From contig CALUEY010000014.1 of NCBI GenBank assembly GCA_944319915.1, positions 1 to 41,020 of the forward strand: a stretch of DNA of 41,020 nt, read 5' to 3'. The notes beneath the pieces were generated by a model. That model saw nothing but the letters and a program-made list of their open reading frames with translations, searched no databases and was not told the origin of the DNA. This document shows, piece by piece, positions 1 through 7,189 of the stretch (position 1 is the stretch's first letter; each line of letters opens with the position of its first letter). The DNA is from an uncultured Prevotella sp. Lineage in GTDB: Bacteria; Bacteroidota; Bacteroidia; Bacteroidales; Bacteroidaceae. Both the position numbers and the translations under genes were made by a program.

Positions 1-405
1 CAGTCCCCGTTAGTGTTCCGGAGACGGGTTCTGTCGTACAACTTACTTTATGGTAAAATTTCTCCGGACAGCAGTGATTTAATAAACAAGTTGACAGGTG
101 AAGTAGAGTACCCTGAAGGCCGTTTGGATGGTGTTTCTCCAGATGTAATCACAGATAAAGAAAACACAGTGATAGTTCCGGATAAGTTCAAAAAGGATAT
201 TGAGGCCTTGGAGAATTATACGGGCAGGAAACTTGAAAGCGGACTCTGCATTAAGGTTGACTTGTCCGAGCTTCTTACTGTAATACCGAGGGATAGGAAA
301 AGGACTGATGCTTATAACACATTAGTAAAGTTCCTTAAAGACGAGTTCGGGATAGACTTGATTATCAACTCAAAAAAGCAGAGAGGAGATACTCATGAAA
401 AATGA
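1..405 (+). CDS. Unknown mobile-element protein, 5' end cut by window
   Basis: The reading frame is open from the first base of the window, so the gene starts upstream; a GTG at 13 is only an internal possibility. I do not recognise the family. The C-terminal part (roughly the last 60 residues) carries GLCIKVDLSELL, then PRDRKRTDAY, then a short hydrophobic strand ending in NSKKQ. The same pattern recurs in the protein at 996-1256, so the two share a domain of about 50 residues. The next gene starts 11 bases before this one ends, which suggests translational coupling. Base composition is AT-rich like the rest of the element. Function unknown; a small basic DNA-binding or structural role is possible but is inference. 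Confidence 0.6.
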   Translation, partial: QSPLVFRRRVLSYNLLYGKISPDSSDLINKLTGEVEYPEGRLDGVSPDVITDKENTVIVPDKFKKDIEALENYTGRKLESGLCIKVDLSELLTVIPRDRKRTDAYNTLVKFLKDEFGIDLIINSKKQRGDTHEK

Positions 406-586
406 AAAGGTAAGGAACGGCGTAAGAACCTGTAAACACTTTGCCAAATCGATTAAAATCTCCGAAGACGGTTTATTGGTGGAAAAGGAGTTTACAGACC
501 ATGAAGATGGGAACAGGTTAACAAGGCTTGGTTCCTTTAATCACGAAAGCAAGAATAATAGTTCAATTGAGTGCCAAACCCCTTAA
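395..586 (+). CDS. Small hypothetical protein (63 aa)
   Basis: ATG at 395 overlaps the end of the preceding gene by 11 bases and is preceded by GAGGAG (about 381-386), a purine-rich ribosome site. The product is polar, with mixed charge and no membrane segment or recognised motif. The overlap and shared strand place it in the same transcription unit as the partial gene before it. It could be a real small element protein or a chance frame; the overlapping start and ribosome site are the only support. Confidence 0.45.
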   Translation: MKNEKVRNGVRTCKHFAKSIKISEDGLLVEKEFTDHEDGNRLTRLGSFNHESKNNSSIECQTP

Positions 587-702
587 CTATGGATATGCAA
601 AATGACAAATAATAATGAATTACAAACAGACAAAAAAATAAAAATCCAAGAATAATATGATGAAAATAAAAAAGACTGAATGACAATAAAGCAAGAGTCA
701 TA

Positions 703-999
703 ATGAGCAATGGTGACATAAGAGAAGTAAAGTACAAGTCTGAGTTGCTGGACCGGATAAGGGAGGACCTCATTGCCATTGAAAACGAATCGTCGGACTG
801 TGACTCGGAATCTTTCACCGAGGATGACGTCTGGTCGCTTTATGAGTTCCTTTTAATGAGGCACAAGAACGACTGGGTGGTGATTGACGATATGAAGGAT
901 GACGACACAGATGATTCCTATTATGAAGAAGAGGAGGAGTATTTTTATGAGGAGGAACATACTGTCAATGATGAATATGAAGATAAAACTGACTTATGA
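703..999 (+). CDS. Small, strongly acidic protein (98 aa)
   Basis: The first ~60 residues look like a small helical domain (MSNGDIREVKYKSELLDRI onward). The last ~40 residues are dominated by Asp and Glu, including DDDTDD and EEEEEYFYEEE, with interspersed Tyr. No family is recognised. Acidic small proteins on mobile elements are sometimes DNA mimics that block restriction or nucleoid proteins; here that is inference from composition only. The stop codon overlaps the ATG of the next gene by four bases (996-999), so the two are probably translated together. The 116-base gap before it holds no clear gene. Confidence 0.6.
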   Translation: MSNGDIREVKYKSELLDRIREDLIAIENESSDCDSESFTEDDVWSLYEFLLMRHKNDWVVIDDMKDDDTDDSYYEEEEEYFYEEEHTVNDEYEDKTDL

Positions 1000-1256
1000 A
1001 TATGAAGAAGCTGTTTAATATAAGTCCACTTTCTATTGGCGATGTATTTACGGTTGGCTTGAAAACCGGACTCTGCATTAAAACGACCTTGCAGGAAATA
1101 CTTGGAATATGTCCGCGTGAGAAAAAACGTAGCGACGCTTACAAAGGACGGGTCGGATATTTAAAAAGGAGTTACGATATAACATTGATAATTAAATCTC
1201 AAAAACAAGTAAAATATTATGAAGAAAAAGATATTATTAGTAGGCAAGGTTCGTGA
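996..1256 (+). CDS. Small protein sharing a domain with the gene at 1-405
   Basis: 86 residues. The central part reads GLCIKTTLQEIL, PREKKRSDAY, then LIIKSQKQ, matching the C-terminal part of the protein at 1-405 in order and spacing. This looks like a duplicated domain, here with a different N-terminus. The ATG overlaps the preceding acidic gene by four bases and the 3' end overlaps the following gene by 38 bases, giving a compact operon. Family and function are unknown. The conserved basic PR-x2-KR-x-DAY segment could contact nucleic acid, which is speculation. Confidence 0.6.
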   Translation: MNMKKLFNISPLSIGDVFTVGLKTGLCIKTTLQEILGICPREKKRSDAYKGRVGYLKRSYDITLIIKSQKQVKYYEEKDIISRQGS

Positions 1257-1659
1257 GATTGAACCTTCCACATTAATGAGTGTTCAACAGGAAATCCAGA
1301 ATGTTTTTGACAGTGTTACTGAAGATGAAGGTGAGCGCAGGGTGGTTTTCTCCGCTTGCAATCCGTCCGACAATGAATTCGAGTTTACATTCAACCGCAC
1401 ATCCTTGCAGAACTTGGTTGAGGAAGCCAAAATAAACTCCGCCGATGCCGATACCATAACAGGCACAGGGTTAAATGGTTTCAGAATGCCGGAGCCATAT
1501 CCAAGTGCTCCGTTCGGAAGTTATTTCAATACATTCATTGATATGGATGATTTTATTGAAAGCTACAAGAAGTCTGCAAGGAAGTTGGGTGCAAGCAGGA
1601 TGAAAGACATCAAACTGGAGATAACACCAGAGTATGTCAAGTTAAAACTGGTATATTGA
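1219..1659 (+). CDS. Hypothetical protein (146 aa)
   Basis: The frame opens with MKKKILLVGKVREIEP and has no signal peptide, membrane segment or motif I can assign. The start overlaps the previous gene by 38 bases; a later start is possible, but none is clearly better. Composition is mixed polar with short beta-like stretches near the C-terminus (EITPEYVKLKLVY). It is the last gene before a strong intrinsic terminator at 1693-1725, so it ends the first visible operon of the element. Confidence 0.6.
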   Translation: MKKKILLVGKVREIEPSTLMSVQQEIQNVFDSVTEDEGERRVVFSACNPSDNEFEFTFNRTSLQNLVEEAKINSADADTITGTGLNGFRMPEPYPSAPFGSYFNTFIDMDDFIESYKKSARKLGASRMKDIKLEITPEYVKLKLVY

Positions 1660-1692
1660 CAAAATGTAAAACGTAGTAAAAAGAACAACGTG

Positions 1693-1725
1693 CCGTCAGG
1701 AGTTACCCTCTTGGCGGTTTTTTTT
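1693..1725 (+). terminator. Intrinsic terminator of first element operon
   Basis: Inverted arms CCGTCAGGAG (1693-1702) and CTCTTGGCGG (1708-1717) form a 10-bp stem with two wobble pairs and a five-base loop, followed by eight T (1718-1725). It lies 34 bases after the stop of the 146-aa gene. Confidence 0.85.
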
Positions 1726-1846
1726 CTCCTTTCTTGAAAAATTACAAGCTGTTTTACGATAACAATGTCGTTTTATTGCGCAAAATGACAAAAAGGGAAA
1801 TTCTGAAGCCTCCAAATTCTTACTTGTGTGTTAAAAAAGAATAATT

Positions 1847-2830
1847 ATGAAAGAATTAAAACAATCAAATTCAAACAATCAAGAGAGTTTTGGTTTTAGA
1901 GTCCCTGTTACAGTAATACAGAGGATTAACTTTACAAAGTCAAACATGGCTTATGTGCCGGTTGAGAAAGTAATTGAGATCATGCGGAAGGGAGATTTCA
2001 CCCTGCATGACAACCAGTACGGAGATTACACTTTAAGACAGGCAGTGGAGTACATCAGGAGTTTGAATACCCATGCCGAGCAGCAGCAATGGAAGGCGAG
2101 ACTGTTACCTGCCGTAGCTTATAACGGTATGTTCTCGGAGGTTAACAACAAAGGACTTACCTGTTATTCTAATATTACGGCCATGGACTTTGACGATATT
2201 CACAACTATGACGAAATGTACCATTTATGGAGAAGGCTTATAATAACTCCCTGCGTGTATTCAGTTTTCGTTACACCGAGCGGAAGGGGATTGAAGGCGT
2301 TGGTTCTTCACGACAACACAGACCCGGCAATGCATGGAGACTTGTACAACCAGCTATTGCAAATGTTCAATGTGGCAAGCAAGGATGTAAGTTGTAGAGA
2401 CCTGGCAAGAAGAAACTACCTTAGCTACGACCCGAACATATGGGTGAATCCTAATCCCGTGCCTTACCATTACGTACCGACAATAAAATCAGTCAACAAA
2501 GTACAACAAGTAAGGCAAGTACAACCTAAGAATCATTACGCCCAAACAGGAAAGACAATATCTGACAGGAGCATAATAAGCATAATGAACTCTGTCTGGA
2601 AAAGAAACCATCCCGAATATTGGCAGGAAGGACACAGGGCTTGCAGTATATTCAAGTTGGCCTGTTGGTTCTGTAAGTGGGGAGTTGACGAGGACTTGGC
2701 ATTGGAGTATTTCATTGGTGGCTGGGAAAGTGATACCATGACAGAAGATGAAATATCAGGTCATGTAACTAATGCCTATAAAACAGAGAAAGACAACTTC
2801 GGTACTGTTGATTTTACGTTTTACAAATAA
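1847..2830 (+). CDS. BT4734/VirE_N-type primase-like protein
   Basis: 327 residues. The N-terminal ~210 residues match the BT4734-like (VirE N-terminal, PF08800) family, a branch of the archaeo-eukaryotic primase superfamily often found on Bacteroidales mobile elements. Visible signatures are the acidic motif AMDFDDI (residues 112-118), VTPSGRGLK (142-150) and CRDLARRNYLSYDPNIW (183-199), corresponding to the metal-binding Asp pair, the central Ser/Gly-Arg-Gly motif and the basic C-terminal motif. Residues ~240-327 resemble a primase C-terminal helical domain (EGHRACSIFKLACWF). In many relatives this domain is fused to a DUF3987 helicase; here that partner is a separate, oppositely oriented gene at 5536-7188. 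The likely role is priming element replication; this is inferred from family, not shown. Transcription starts after the 1693-1725 terminator. Confidence 0.75.
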   Translation: MKELKQSNSNNQESFGFRVPVTVIQRINFTKSNMAYVPVEKVIEIMRKGDFTLHDNQYGDYTLRQAVEYIRSLNTHAEQQQWKARLLPAVAYNGMFSEVNNKGLTCYSNITAMDFDDIHNYDEMYHLWRRLIITPCVYSVFVTPSGRGLKALVLHDNTDPAMHGDLYNQLLQMFNVASKDVSCRDLARRNYLSYDPNIWVNPNPVPYHYVPTIKSVNKVQQVRQVQPKNHYAQTGKTISDRSIISIMNSVWKRNHPEYWQEGHRACSIFKLACWFCKWGVDEDLALEYFIGGWESDTMTEDEISGHVTNAYKTEKDNFGTVDFTFYK

Positions 2831-2852
2831 CATTACAAAAACATTGCAGAAG

Positions 2853-3047
2853 ATGAAGTTCAAAGTAAACCGAAGGCAGGTATGTCATGTAATGGTAAAA
2901 AACAATAGGATAACCAACTCATGCGGCGTTGGCCTACATCTTACGAAAGAAAAAGAAGTGCAGGATTTTTTCCTTAAATTAGGGGTGATACTTATATATG
3001 CAGGATATTTGGAGATAAAAGGTTGCATACTGTTAACCATGAAGTGA
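2853..3047 (+). CDS. Possible small basic protein (64 aa)
   Basis: A frame starting MKFKVNRRQVCHVMV lies 22 bases after the primase-like gene, preceded by GCAGAAG. The first half is basic and the second half hydrophobic. It runs into the first copy of the repeat at 3021-3066, which argues against it being a conserved protein. No family recognised. It may be a chance frame. Confidence 0.25.
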   Translation: MKFKVNRRQVCHVMVKNNRITNSCGVGLHLTKEKEVQDFFLKLGVILIYAGYLEIKGCILLTMK

Positions 3048-3066
3048 CTAAGGTGCAGCTTTTTTT
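3021..3066 (+). repeat. Terminator-like repeat, copy 1
   Basis: A 46-base unit beginning GGTTGCATACTGTTAACC and ending GTGCAGC plus a T run. GTTGCAT and GTGCAGC can pair as a 7-bp stem directly before the T run, so each unit can act as an intrinsic terminator. A second copy lies 95 bases downstream and a fragment of the first half at 3247-3264. Confidence 0.65.
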
Positions 3067-3115
3067 AATGAAATACAGGTTGATACTTAAATACAATGAA
3101 ATCCAATGATAAAAC

Positions 3116-3159
3116 AGTTGCATCCTGTTAACCTTGAAAAGACTAATGTGCAGCTTTTT
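3116..3159 (+). repeat. Terminator-like repeat, copy 2
   Basis: Unit AGTTGCATCCTGTTAACC ... ATGTGCAGCTTTTT. It matches copy 1 at most positions, including the palindromic GTTAAC core and the GTTGCAT/GTGCAGC stem before the T run. Two such units in tandem between the primase-like gene and the helicase suggest a repeated attenuator or small-RNA unit rather than a single terminator. Confidence 0.65.
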
Positions 3160-3246
3160 ATGGATGGAATTTAAGCCACAACATTCTTTCTTCTTTCGTT
3201 TGAAGTAGGTTTGCACCGCATGAGCAAATGAATATAAAAGTAACAA

Positions 3247-3264
3247 TGCGTTCCGTTAACCCTG
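3247..3264 (+). repeat. Degenerate third half-copy of the 3021/3116 repeat
   Basis: TGCGTTCCGTTAACCCTG matches the first half of the two upstream units (TGCATnCTGTTAACC) with a few changes, but lacks the GTGCAGC-T run half. It sits 49 bases before the helicase start. Confidence 0.4.
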
Positions 3265-3312
3265 TAAATATTGGTGGAACGTACAACAATAACAATTTAA
3301 AAGATAGAAAAA

Positions 3313-4296
3313 ATGGAAAAATATTATGATATGCCCAAAGGTTGCAGGTACATGAGCGAAGACCCGGACCTATTACACTACTTGCGACAATTCAACAAGT
3401 TCATACTCAACAAGACCGTTACAGGCTGTGGAGGAACTTCGCTGTTCTTAAATTCAAGTATCGACGTAGTAATAATATCCCCACGCTTGCAGGCGCTGAA
3501 GGACAAACACGAACAACATCCCGACACATTCCTGTTCCATTCACCCTATACAAACAACGGGAAAAGGGCGGCAGACATAAAGAGGCTGATGTCGGATTTG
3601 AACAATTATATCAATAATCCTTTCAGCGTATATAACAAAGCCAAGATTCTCGTAACACTGGATTCATGCGACAAGGTGATAGATGTGCTGAAAGGTTACG
3701 GCGTTATAGACAGTTTTCTTTTCGTGGTTGACGAGTTCCAGTGCCTCATGGGTGACGCCACTTTCAAGGGTACGACAGACATGAACTTCCTCATCCGGCT
3801 TGACAACGAGGCTAAAAATATCTGCTACCTCTCAGCGACACCCATACAAGACATGTTCCTTGACTTTGTTCCACAATTTAAGGGCCTTCCGTACATAAAG
3901 CTCGAATGGGATAAAAGCGTGCTTGAAGAACCAAACGTAAGGGAGATACAAATGAAGAAGGACGAGAGCGCGGAGAAAATCTGTAGTAATATAATTCGTG
4001 ACTTTAGGGCTAACGGTTATTTTGCAAGGAAAGTGGTAGACGGACAAGTGGTTTATTCAACCGAGGCCTGCATATTCCTTAATGAAGTAAGGTCAATAAT
4101 AAACATAATCGTGAAGAACAACCTTAAGCCCGACGAGGTTACGATATTGTGCTCCGACGGTAAGGTATCAGGACTGCCAAAGGGTTTCAAGGCTGGAGGA
4201 CTATGTACAGACAAGTACAATCCACGTAACAAGACATTCACGTTCTGCACCAAGGCGTCGTTCGAGGGAGTCGACTTTTATTCAACAAACGCATGA
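3313..4296 (+). CDS. SF2 helicase-like protein, N-terminal part (split gene)
   Basis: 327 residues forming the first RecA-like domain of a superfamily 2 helicase and the start of the second. Motifs seen: TGCGGTS at residues 37-43 in the Walker A position, VVDEFQ at 138-143 (motif II, DEFQ rather than DEAD), and LSATP at 173-177 (motif III). The end of the protein, TKASFEGVDFYSTNA, looks like motif V. The frame then stops at TGA, but the protein clearly continues in the next frame (4293-5204), which begins with the missing motif VI. One extra base before the ATG at 4293 would join them. The Walker A segment lacks the usual Lys, an oddity I believe is shared by related Bacteroidales element proteins. 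Likely unwinds or remodels element DNA or RNA. Confidence 0.65.
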   Translation: MEKYYDMPKGCRYMSEDPDLLHYLRQFNKFILNKTVTGCGGTSLFLNSSIDVVIISPRLQALKDKHEQHPDTFLFHSPYTNNGKRAADIKRLMSDLNNYINNPFSVYNKAKILVTLDSCDKVIDVLKGYGVIDSFLFVVDEFQCLMGDATFKGTTDMNFLIRLDNEAKNICYLSATPIQDMFLDFVPQFKGLPYIKLEWDKSVLEEPNVREIQMKKDESAEKICSNIIRDFRANGYFARKVVDGQVVYSTEACIFLNEVRSIINIIVKNNLKPDEVTILCSDGKVSGLPKGFKAGGLCTDKYNPRNKTFTFCTKASFEGVDFYSTNA

Positions 4297-5204
4297 CCTT
4301 CGTATTCATCAACGCCGGAAAAGAATGGCAAACCTTGGACATAATGCTCGACATACCCCAGATACTCGGTAGGCAGAGGCTCGACATAAACCCTTTCCGG
4401 CACGATGCGGTCATATATTACAAGACAAAACCGAACTGCCTTTCGGAACAAGAATTCAGGTTGCAACAAAAGGCGATGGAACTTGAAACAGAACAATTCA
4501 TCAACGGCTTCAACAACGCTCCTGACTCGATGAAGGAAAGACTGATAAAATTAGTCCGTGACAGGGCAGACGACAAGAAGTTCATTGACGATTATGTTGA
4601 CGTGTTGCAGGTAAACGGAAGGCAGACACTCGGGATAAACACTCTCGTACAGATGGCGATGTGGAACAAATGGCAGCAGCGCACTCACTATTACTCACAT
4701 TCCTGCCAGCTGACTACAAGCATACAGTCCGCCATAAGCATGAACGTAAAGCCGCAGAAGGTAAAGGACTTTGAACAACAATACTACTCTGCAAGCGATA
4801 AGGATAGGCTAAAGATATATTCCGACTTCCGAAATTCACATTCACGATACGACCCATTCATCCTGCAAAACCCGTTCATCGACATACGCTTTCATGATTG
4901 GTACGGCAAATTAGGCTACAATGAACTTAAACGCCTTAACTTTGATGAACAGAAAGTTGAGCAGGAATACAACAGTTTTTGTAATCATGAGCCGATAATA
5001 CGGAAGTGCAGGGAAGCGTTCACGGTCGGCAGTTTTTACACTAAGCCCGAGGTTAAGAAAACCCTACAGCAAATATATGACAGTCTCGGCCTAATCGGAA
5101 AGAAAGCAAAGACGACCGAACTCTCACAATATATGTCAGTCCGTGAATGTATGATTACCTGTGCTGACGGCAAGAGACGTGAATGTTACGAAATACTGCC
5201 GTAA
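4293..5204 (+). CDS. SF2 helicase-like protein, C-terminal part (split gene)
   Basis: 303 residues that continue the helicase from 3313-4296. It opens with MTFVFINAG and reaches DIPQILGRQRL at residues ~21-30, the helicase motif VI (QxxGRxxR-like) that normally sits ~30 residues after motif V. The two frames overlap as ATGA (4293-4296). Either a single-base deletion, possibly an assembly error, has broken one ~630-aa gene, or the two halves are translated by stop-restart coupling and associate as separate chains. Codon use and composition do not change across the junction. The rest of the chain is polar and helical with no further motif recognised. The gene ends just before the origin-like repeats at 5215-5478. 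Confidence 0.6.
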   Translation: MTFVFINAGKEWQTLDIMLDIPQILGRQRLDINPFRHDAVIYYKTKPNCLSEQEFRLQQKAMELETEQFINGFNNAPDSMKERLIKLVRDRADDKKFIDDYVDVLQVNGRQTLGINTLVQMAMWNKWQQRTHYYSHSCQLTTSIQSAISMNVKPQKVKDFEQQYYSASDKDRLKIYSDFRNSHSRYDPFILQNPFIDIRFHDWYGKLGYNELKRLNFDEQKVEQEYNSFCNHEPIIRKCREAFTVGSFYTKPEVKKTLQQIYDSLGLIGKKAKTTELSQYMSVRECMITCADGKRRECYEILP

Positions 5205-5214
5205 TTTAACCGTG

Positions 5215-5258
5215 TTGTAAAAGGCCGTAAACCGCCTTGTAAAAGACCGCAAATTGCC
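5215..5258 (+). repeat. Two directly adjacent 22-bp imperfect repeats
   Basis: TTGTAAAAGGCCGTAAACCGCC-type unit at 5215-5236 is followed without gap by a second unit at 5237-5258 that differs at four positions. They start 10 bases after the helicase stop and open the 331-base region without genes between convergent transcription units. Confidence 0.7.
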
Positions 5259-5283
5259 CTCCGCTTGACCGCCTTTCACCGTA

Positions 5284-5300
5284 CAATATGCCGTATATTG
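5284..5300. repeat. Inverted repeat CAATAT-5-ATATTG
   Basis: Perfect 6-bp arms (5284-5289 and 5295-5300) around five bases, in an AT-rich tract between the 22-bp repeats and the iteron-like boxes. It is a plausible protein-binding dyad. Confidence 0.45.
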
Positions 5301-5307
5301 CAAAATC

Positions 5308-5478
5308 AGGGGTGTAAACTACCAGTCTTATATAATCCATATATAATTTTATATCGGTAAAACACTGTATAACAATGCATTAAGTCGGGAAGTAAAGACA
5401 GATAACATTGACACTTTACACCATATTTACACTCCCTCTGAATGACAGTTTACACCCCATGAGAAACAAGTCTACACC
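5308..5478. repeat. Iteron-like TTTACACC boxes (candidate replication origin)
   Basis: Five copies of a TTTACACC-like box: GGTGTAAA at 5311-5318 (opposite strand), TTTACACC at 5415-5422, TTTACACT at 5426-5433, TTTACACC at 5449-5456 and TCTACACC at 5471-5478. The four same-strand copies start 11, 23 and 22 bases apart, close to whole helical turns. The stretch between 5320 and 5412 is AT-rich. Phased iterons plus an AT-rich tract next to primase, helicase and DUF3987 genes fit a replication origin; a regulator-binding array is the alternative. Confidence 0.5.
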
Positions 5479-5498
5479 CACAAAAAGGACATGAAAAA

Positions 5499-5530
5499 GC
5501 CACCCCGAAGGGTGGCAAATTATTTTTTTC
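5499..5530. terminator. Bidirectional terminator between convergent genes
   Basis: GCCACCC (5499-5505), CGAA loop, GGGTGGC (5510-5516), then a T-rich run on the plus strand and five T on the minus strand. It separates the helicase unit from the leftward DUF3987 operon. Confidence 0.85.
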
Positions 5531-5535
5531 GCCAA

Positions 5536-7188
5536 TCAGTTTAGGCTGTTTCCGTACTTTTTCAAGGCGTTTCTTACATCGTCTTTTTCCATGCCCGGTA
5601 TCTTGGCAATCGTCCCATAACCTATGATATTTCCTTTATCATCAGTTTTGCCATGTTGGTTGTACCAGTATTCCAACTCTTCATCAGTAAGGCTGCGTTT
5701 GGGCTTTATTACGGAATGCAAACCTTGTGTAAGTTCCTCCAACCGTTGTTCCTTGTCAGGGCTGCTCTTGTAGAGGAAACGCTCCATGCAGTAATTGGCT
5801 ATGTAAACCGCCAAGTCACATATCTGCCTCCTCTTTTTCCATTCTTTAGGACCAGGACAACCGGTCATCATGTGCATTACCATGGCACAGCGGAAAGCCA
5901 TGCATGCAATTCGTGGCGAGATTCCTTTCCTTGCTTTGTCATTGCTATGGAACATCGTATCAAGCCATTGTTTAAGTACGCTATTAACATACGATAGGTC
6001 TATTGTTGTTTCCTGGGCAGGGATGTCCATACCATTCTCGTCAGTTTGGTAACAGTATTTTTTACGCCATTCGTCTATCTGGTCCTGCATGACAGACAGT
6101 CTTTTCAATCCTATTTTCTTGAAGTCGGGCATTTGGTCTCCAAGTTCCGGTATTACGGCGAAACAAACCCTTGAAGCGGTACCGTCCTCATATTCATCTT
6201 CTTTGAAGAAACGGTCAATTGCTTTGGTTGTCCCTGTGAAAGTGTAATTCAGGTACACAGGGAATGAACCGCGTGCATATGGTTTGGTTATCATGCTGTC
6301 CTGTGTTATATTTTCGTTAGAGAAAGCCTTTCGCAACAGTTCCGTGGCAAATCCGCCTTTCTTTTTTATACTCTCGGTCACTGCATCAATCTCGGGTTCC
6401 ATAACGTATATGTGTACGCCCTTGTTGGAAGCCAATATCATCTGGAACCTTGTCCTTGAAACTTCTGTACCGGTTATTTGTATGATATTGTCAGGATTTT
6501 CAGATTGTAATTTCAGTGAATCGCTCTTTATAACGCGTTCGAACAACATATAGAACATATCTTTGAACCTTCCCTTGCCAGAACTCTGAGCACCCTCTAT
6601 TACTACCTGTAAACTCGGTGACTGTTTATTGCCGTCAAGGTATACAGCTCTGACTGTTGGAAAGGCCAGTGCTCCGTACATTGCTGACATATGCATAAGC
6701 ATTGCTGGCCTGAAATCTTCCGGACAACAATTAAGTATGGTGTCAAGATGTGGGATGGTTGAATATTCCGGCATTGGATATTTCGAGTTGAACTTATCCT
6801 GCCATTCACGTAAGGAAATTTGAATGGTTGGGGCAGCTATCCTCCTGTTTATACACTTATATTCTTGGTCAATTTTCTTTTTTGCGCGATATGATTCCAA
6901 GTTTTGTTGGTTTTTTTCTTCATTCTTCTTTATGTCCAACCATGCCTTATGGTCGTCAACTTCCATCTTGTTTTTAGTTTTCTTGTCTTCAAGCTCGTTT
7001 TTCTTCTTGTAGCTCACAATGACGGGAATTAGGGCTGTTGCCAAGCAAAACACACCCGTAGTCACAGCAACACATATAGAAGTGCTGTTCTTGTTACCTA
7101 CATTGTTAGTGTTCGGTACACCACTGTTCCCATTGCAACCGTCATTTGGCTGCTGCATGAAATTTCCTTGCTTATTATTTCCTTTCAT
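5536..7188 (-). CDS. DUF3987-type NTPase/helicase with N-terminal membrane anchor
   Basis: 550 residues. The central and C-terminal part resembles DUF3987, a P-loop replicative helicase-like family of mobile elements: Walker A GAQSSGKG at ~199-206, a Walker B-like hydrophobic strand ending EPEID at ~264-268, and TASRVCFAVIPE further on. In front of this lie a Gly/Asn-rich stretch (1-36), one clear membrane segment (~37-60, ICVAVTTGVFCLATALIPVI) and a charged, Lys/Glu-rich linker (~61-115) likely to form a coiled coil. Known DUF3987 proteins are usually soluble and often fused to a primase; a membrane-anchored version is unusual. It starts one base after the stop of the upstream gene (7190-7546), which has its own membrane segment, so the pair is an operon. 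Likely role: membrane-bound ATP-driven DNA unwinding for the element (inference). Confidence 0.7.
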   Translation of the reverse strand: MKGNNKQGNFMQQPNDGCNGNSGVPNTNNVGNKNSTSICVAVTTGVFCLATALIPVIVSYKKKNELEDKKTKNKMEVDDHKAWLDIKKNEEKNQQNLESYRAKKKIDQEYKCINRRIAAPTIQISLREWQDKFNSKYPMPEYSTIPHLDTILNCCPEDFRPAMLMHMSAMYGALAFPTVRAVYLDGNKQSPSLQVVIEGAQSSGKGRFKDMFYMLFERVIKSDSLKLQSENPDNIIQITGTEVSRTRFQMILASNKGVHIYVMEPEIDAVTESIKKKGGFATELLRKAFSNENITQDSMITKPYARGSFPVYLNYTFTGTTKAIDRFFKEDEYEDGTASRVCFAVIPELGDQMPDFKKIGLKRLSVMQDQIDEWRKKYCYQTDENGMDIPAQETTIDLSYVNSVLKQWLDTMFHSNDKARKGISPRIACMAFRCAMVMHMMTGCPGPKEWKKRRQICDLAVYIANYCMERFLYKSSPDKEQRLEELTQGLHSVIKPKRSLTDEELEYWYNQHGKTDDKGNIIGYGTIAKIPGMEKDDVRNALKKYGNSLN

Positions 7189-7189
7189 A

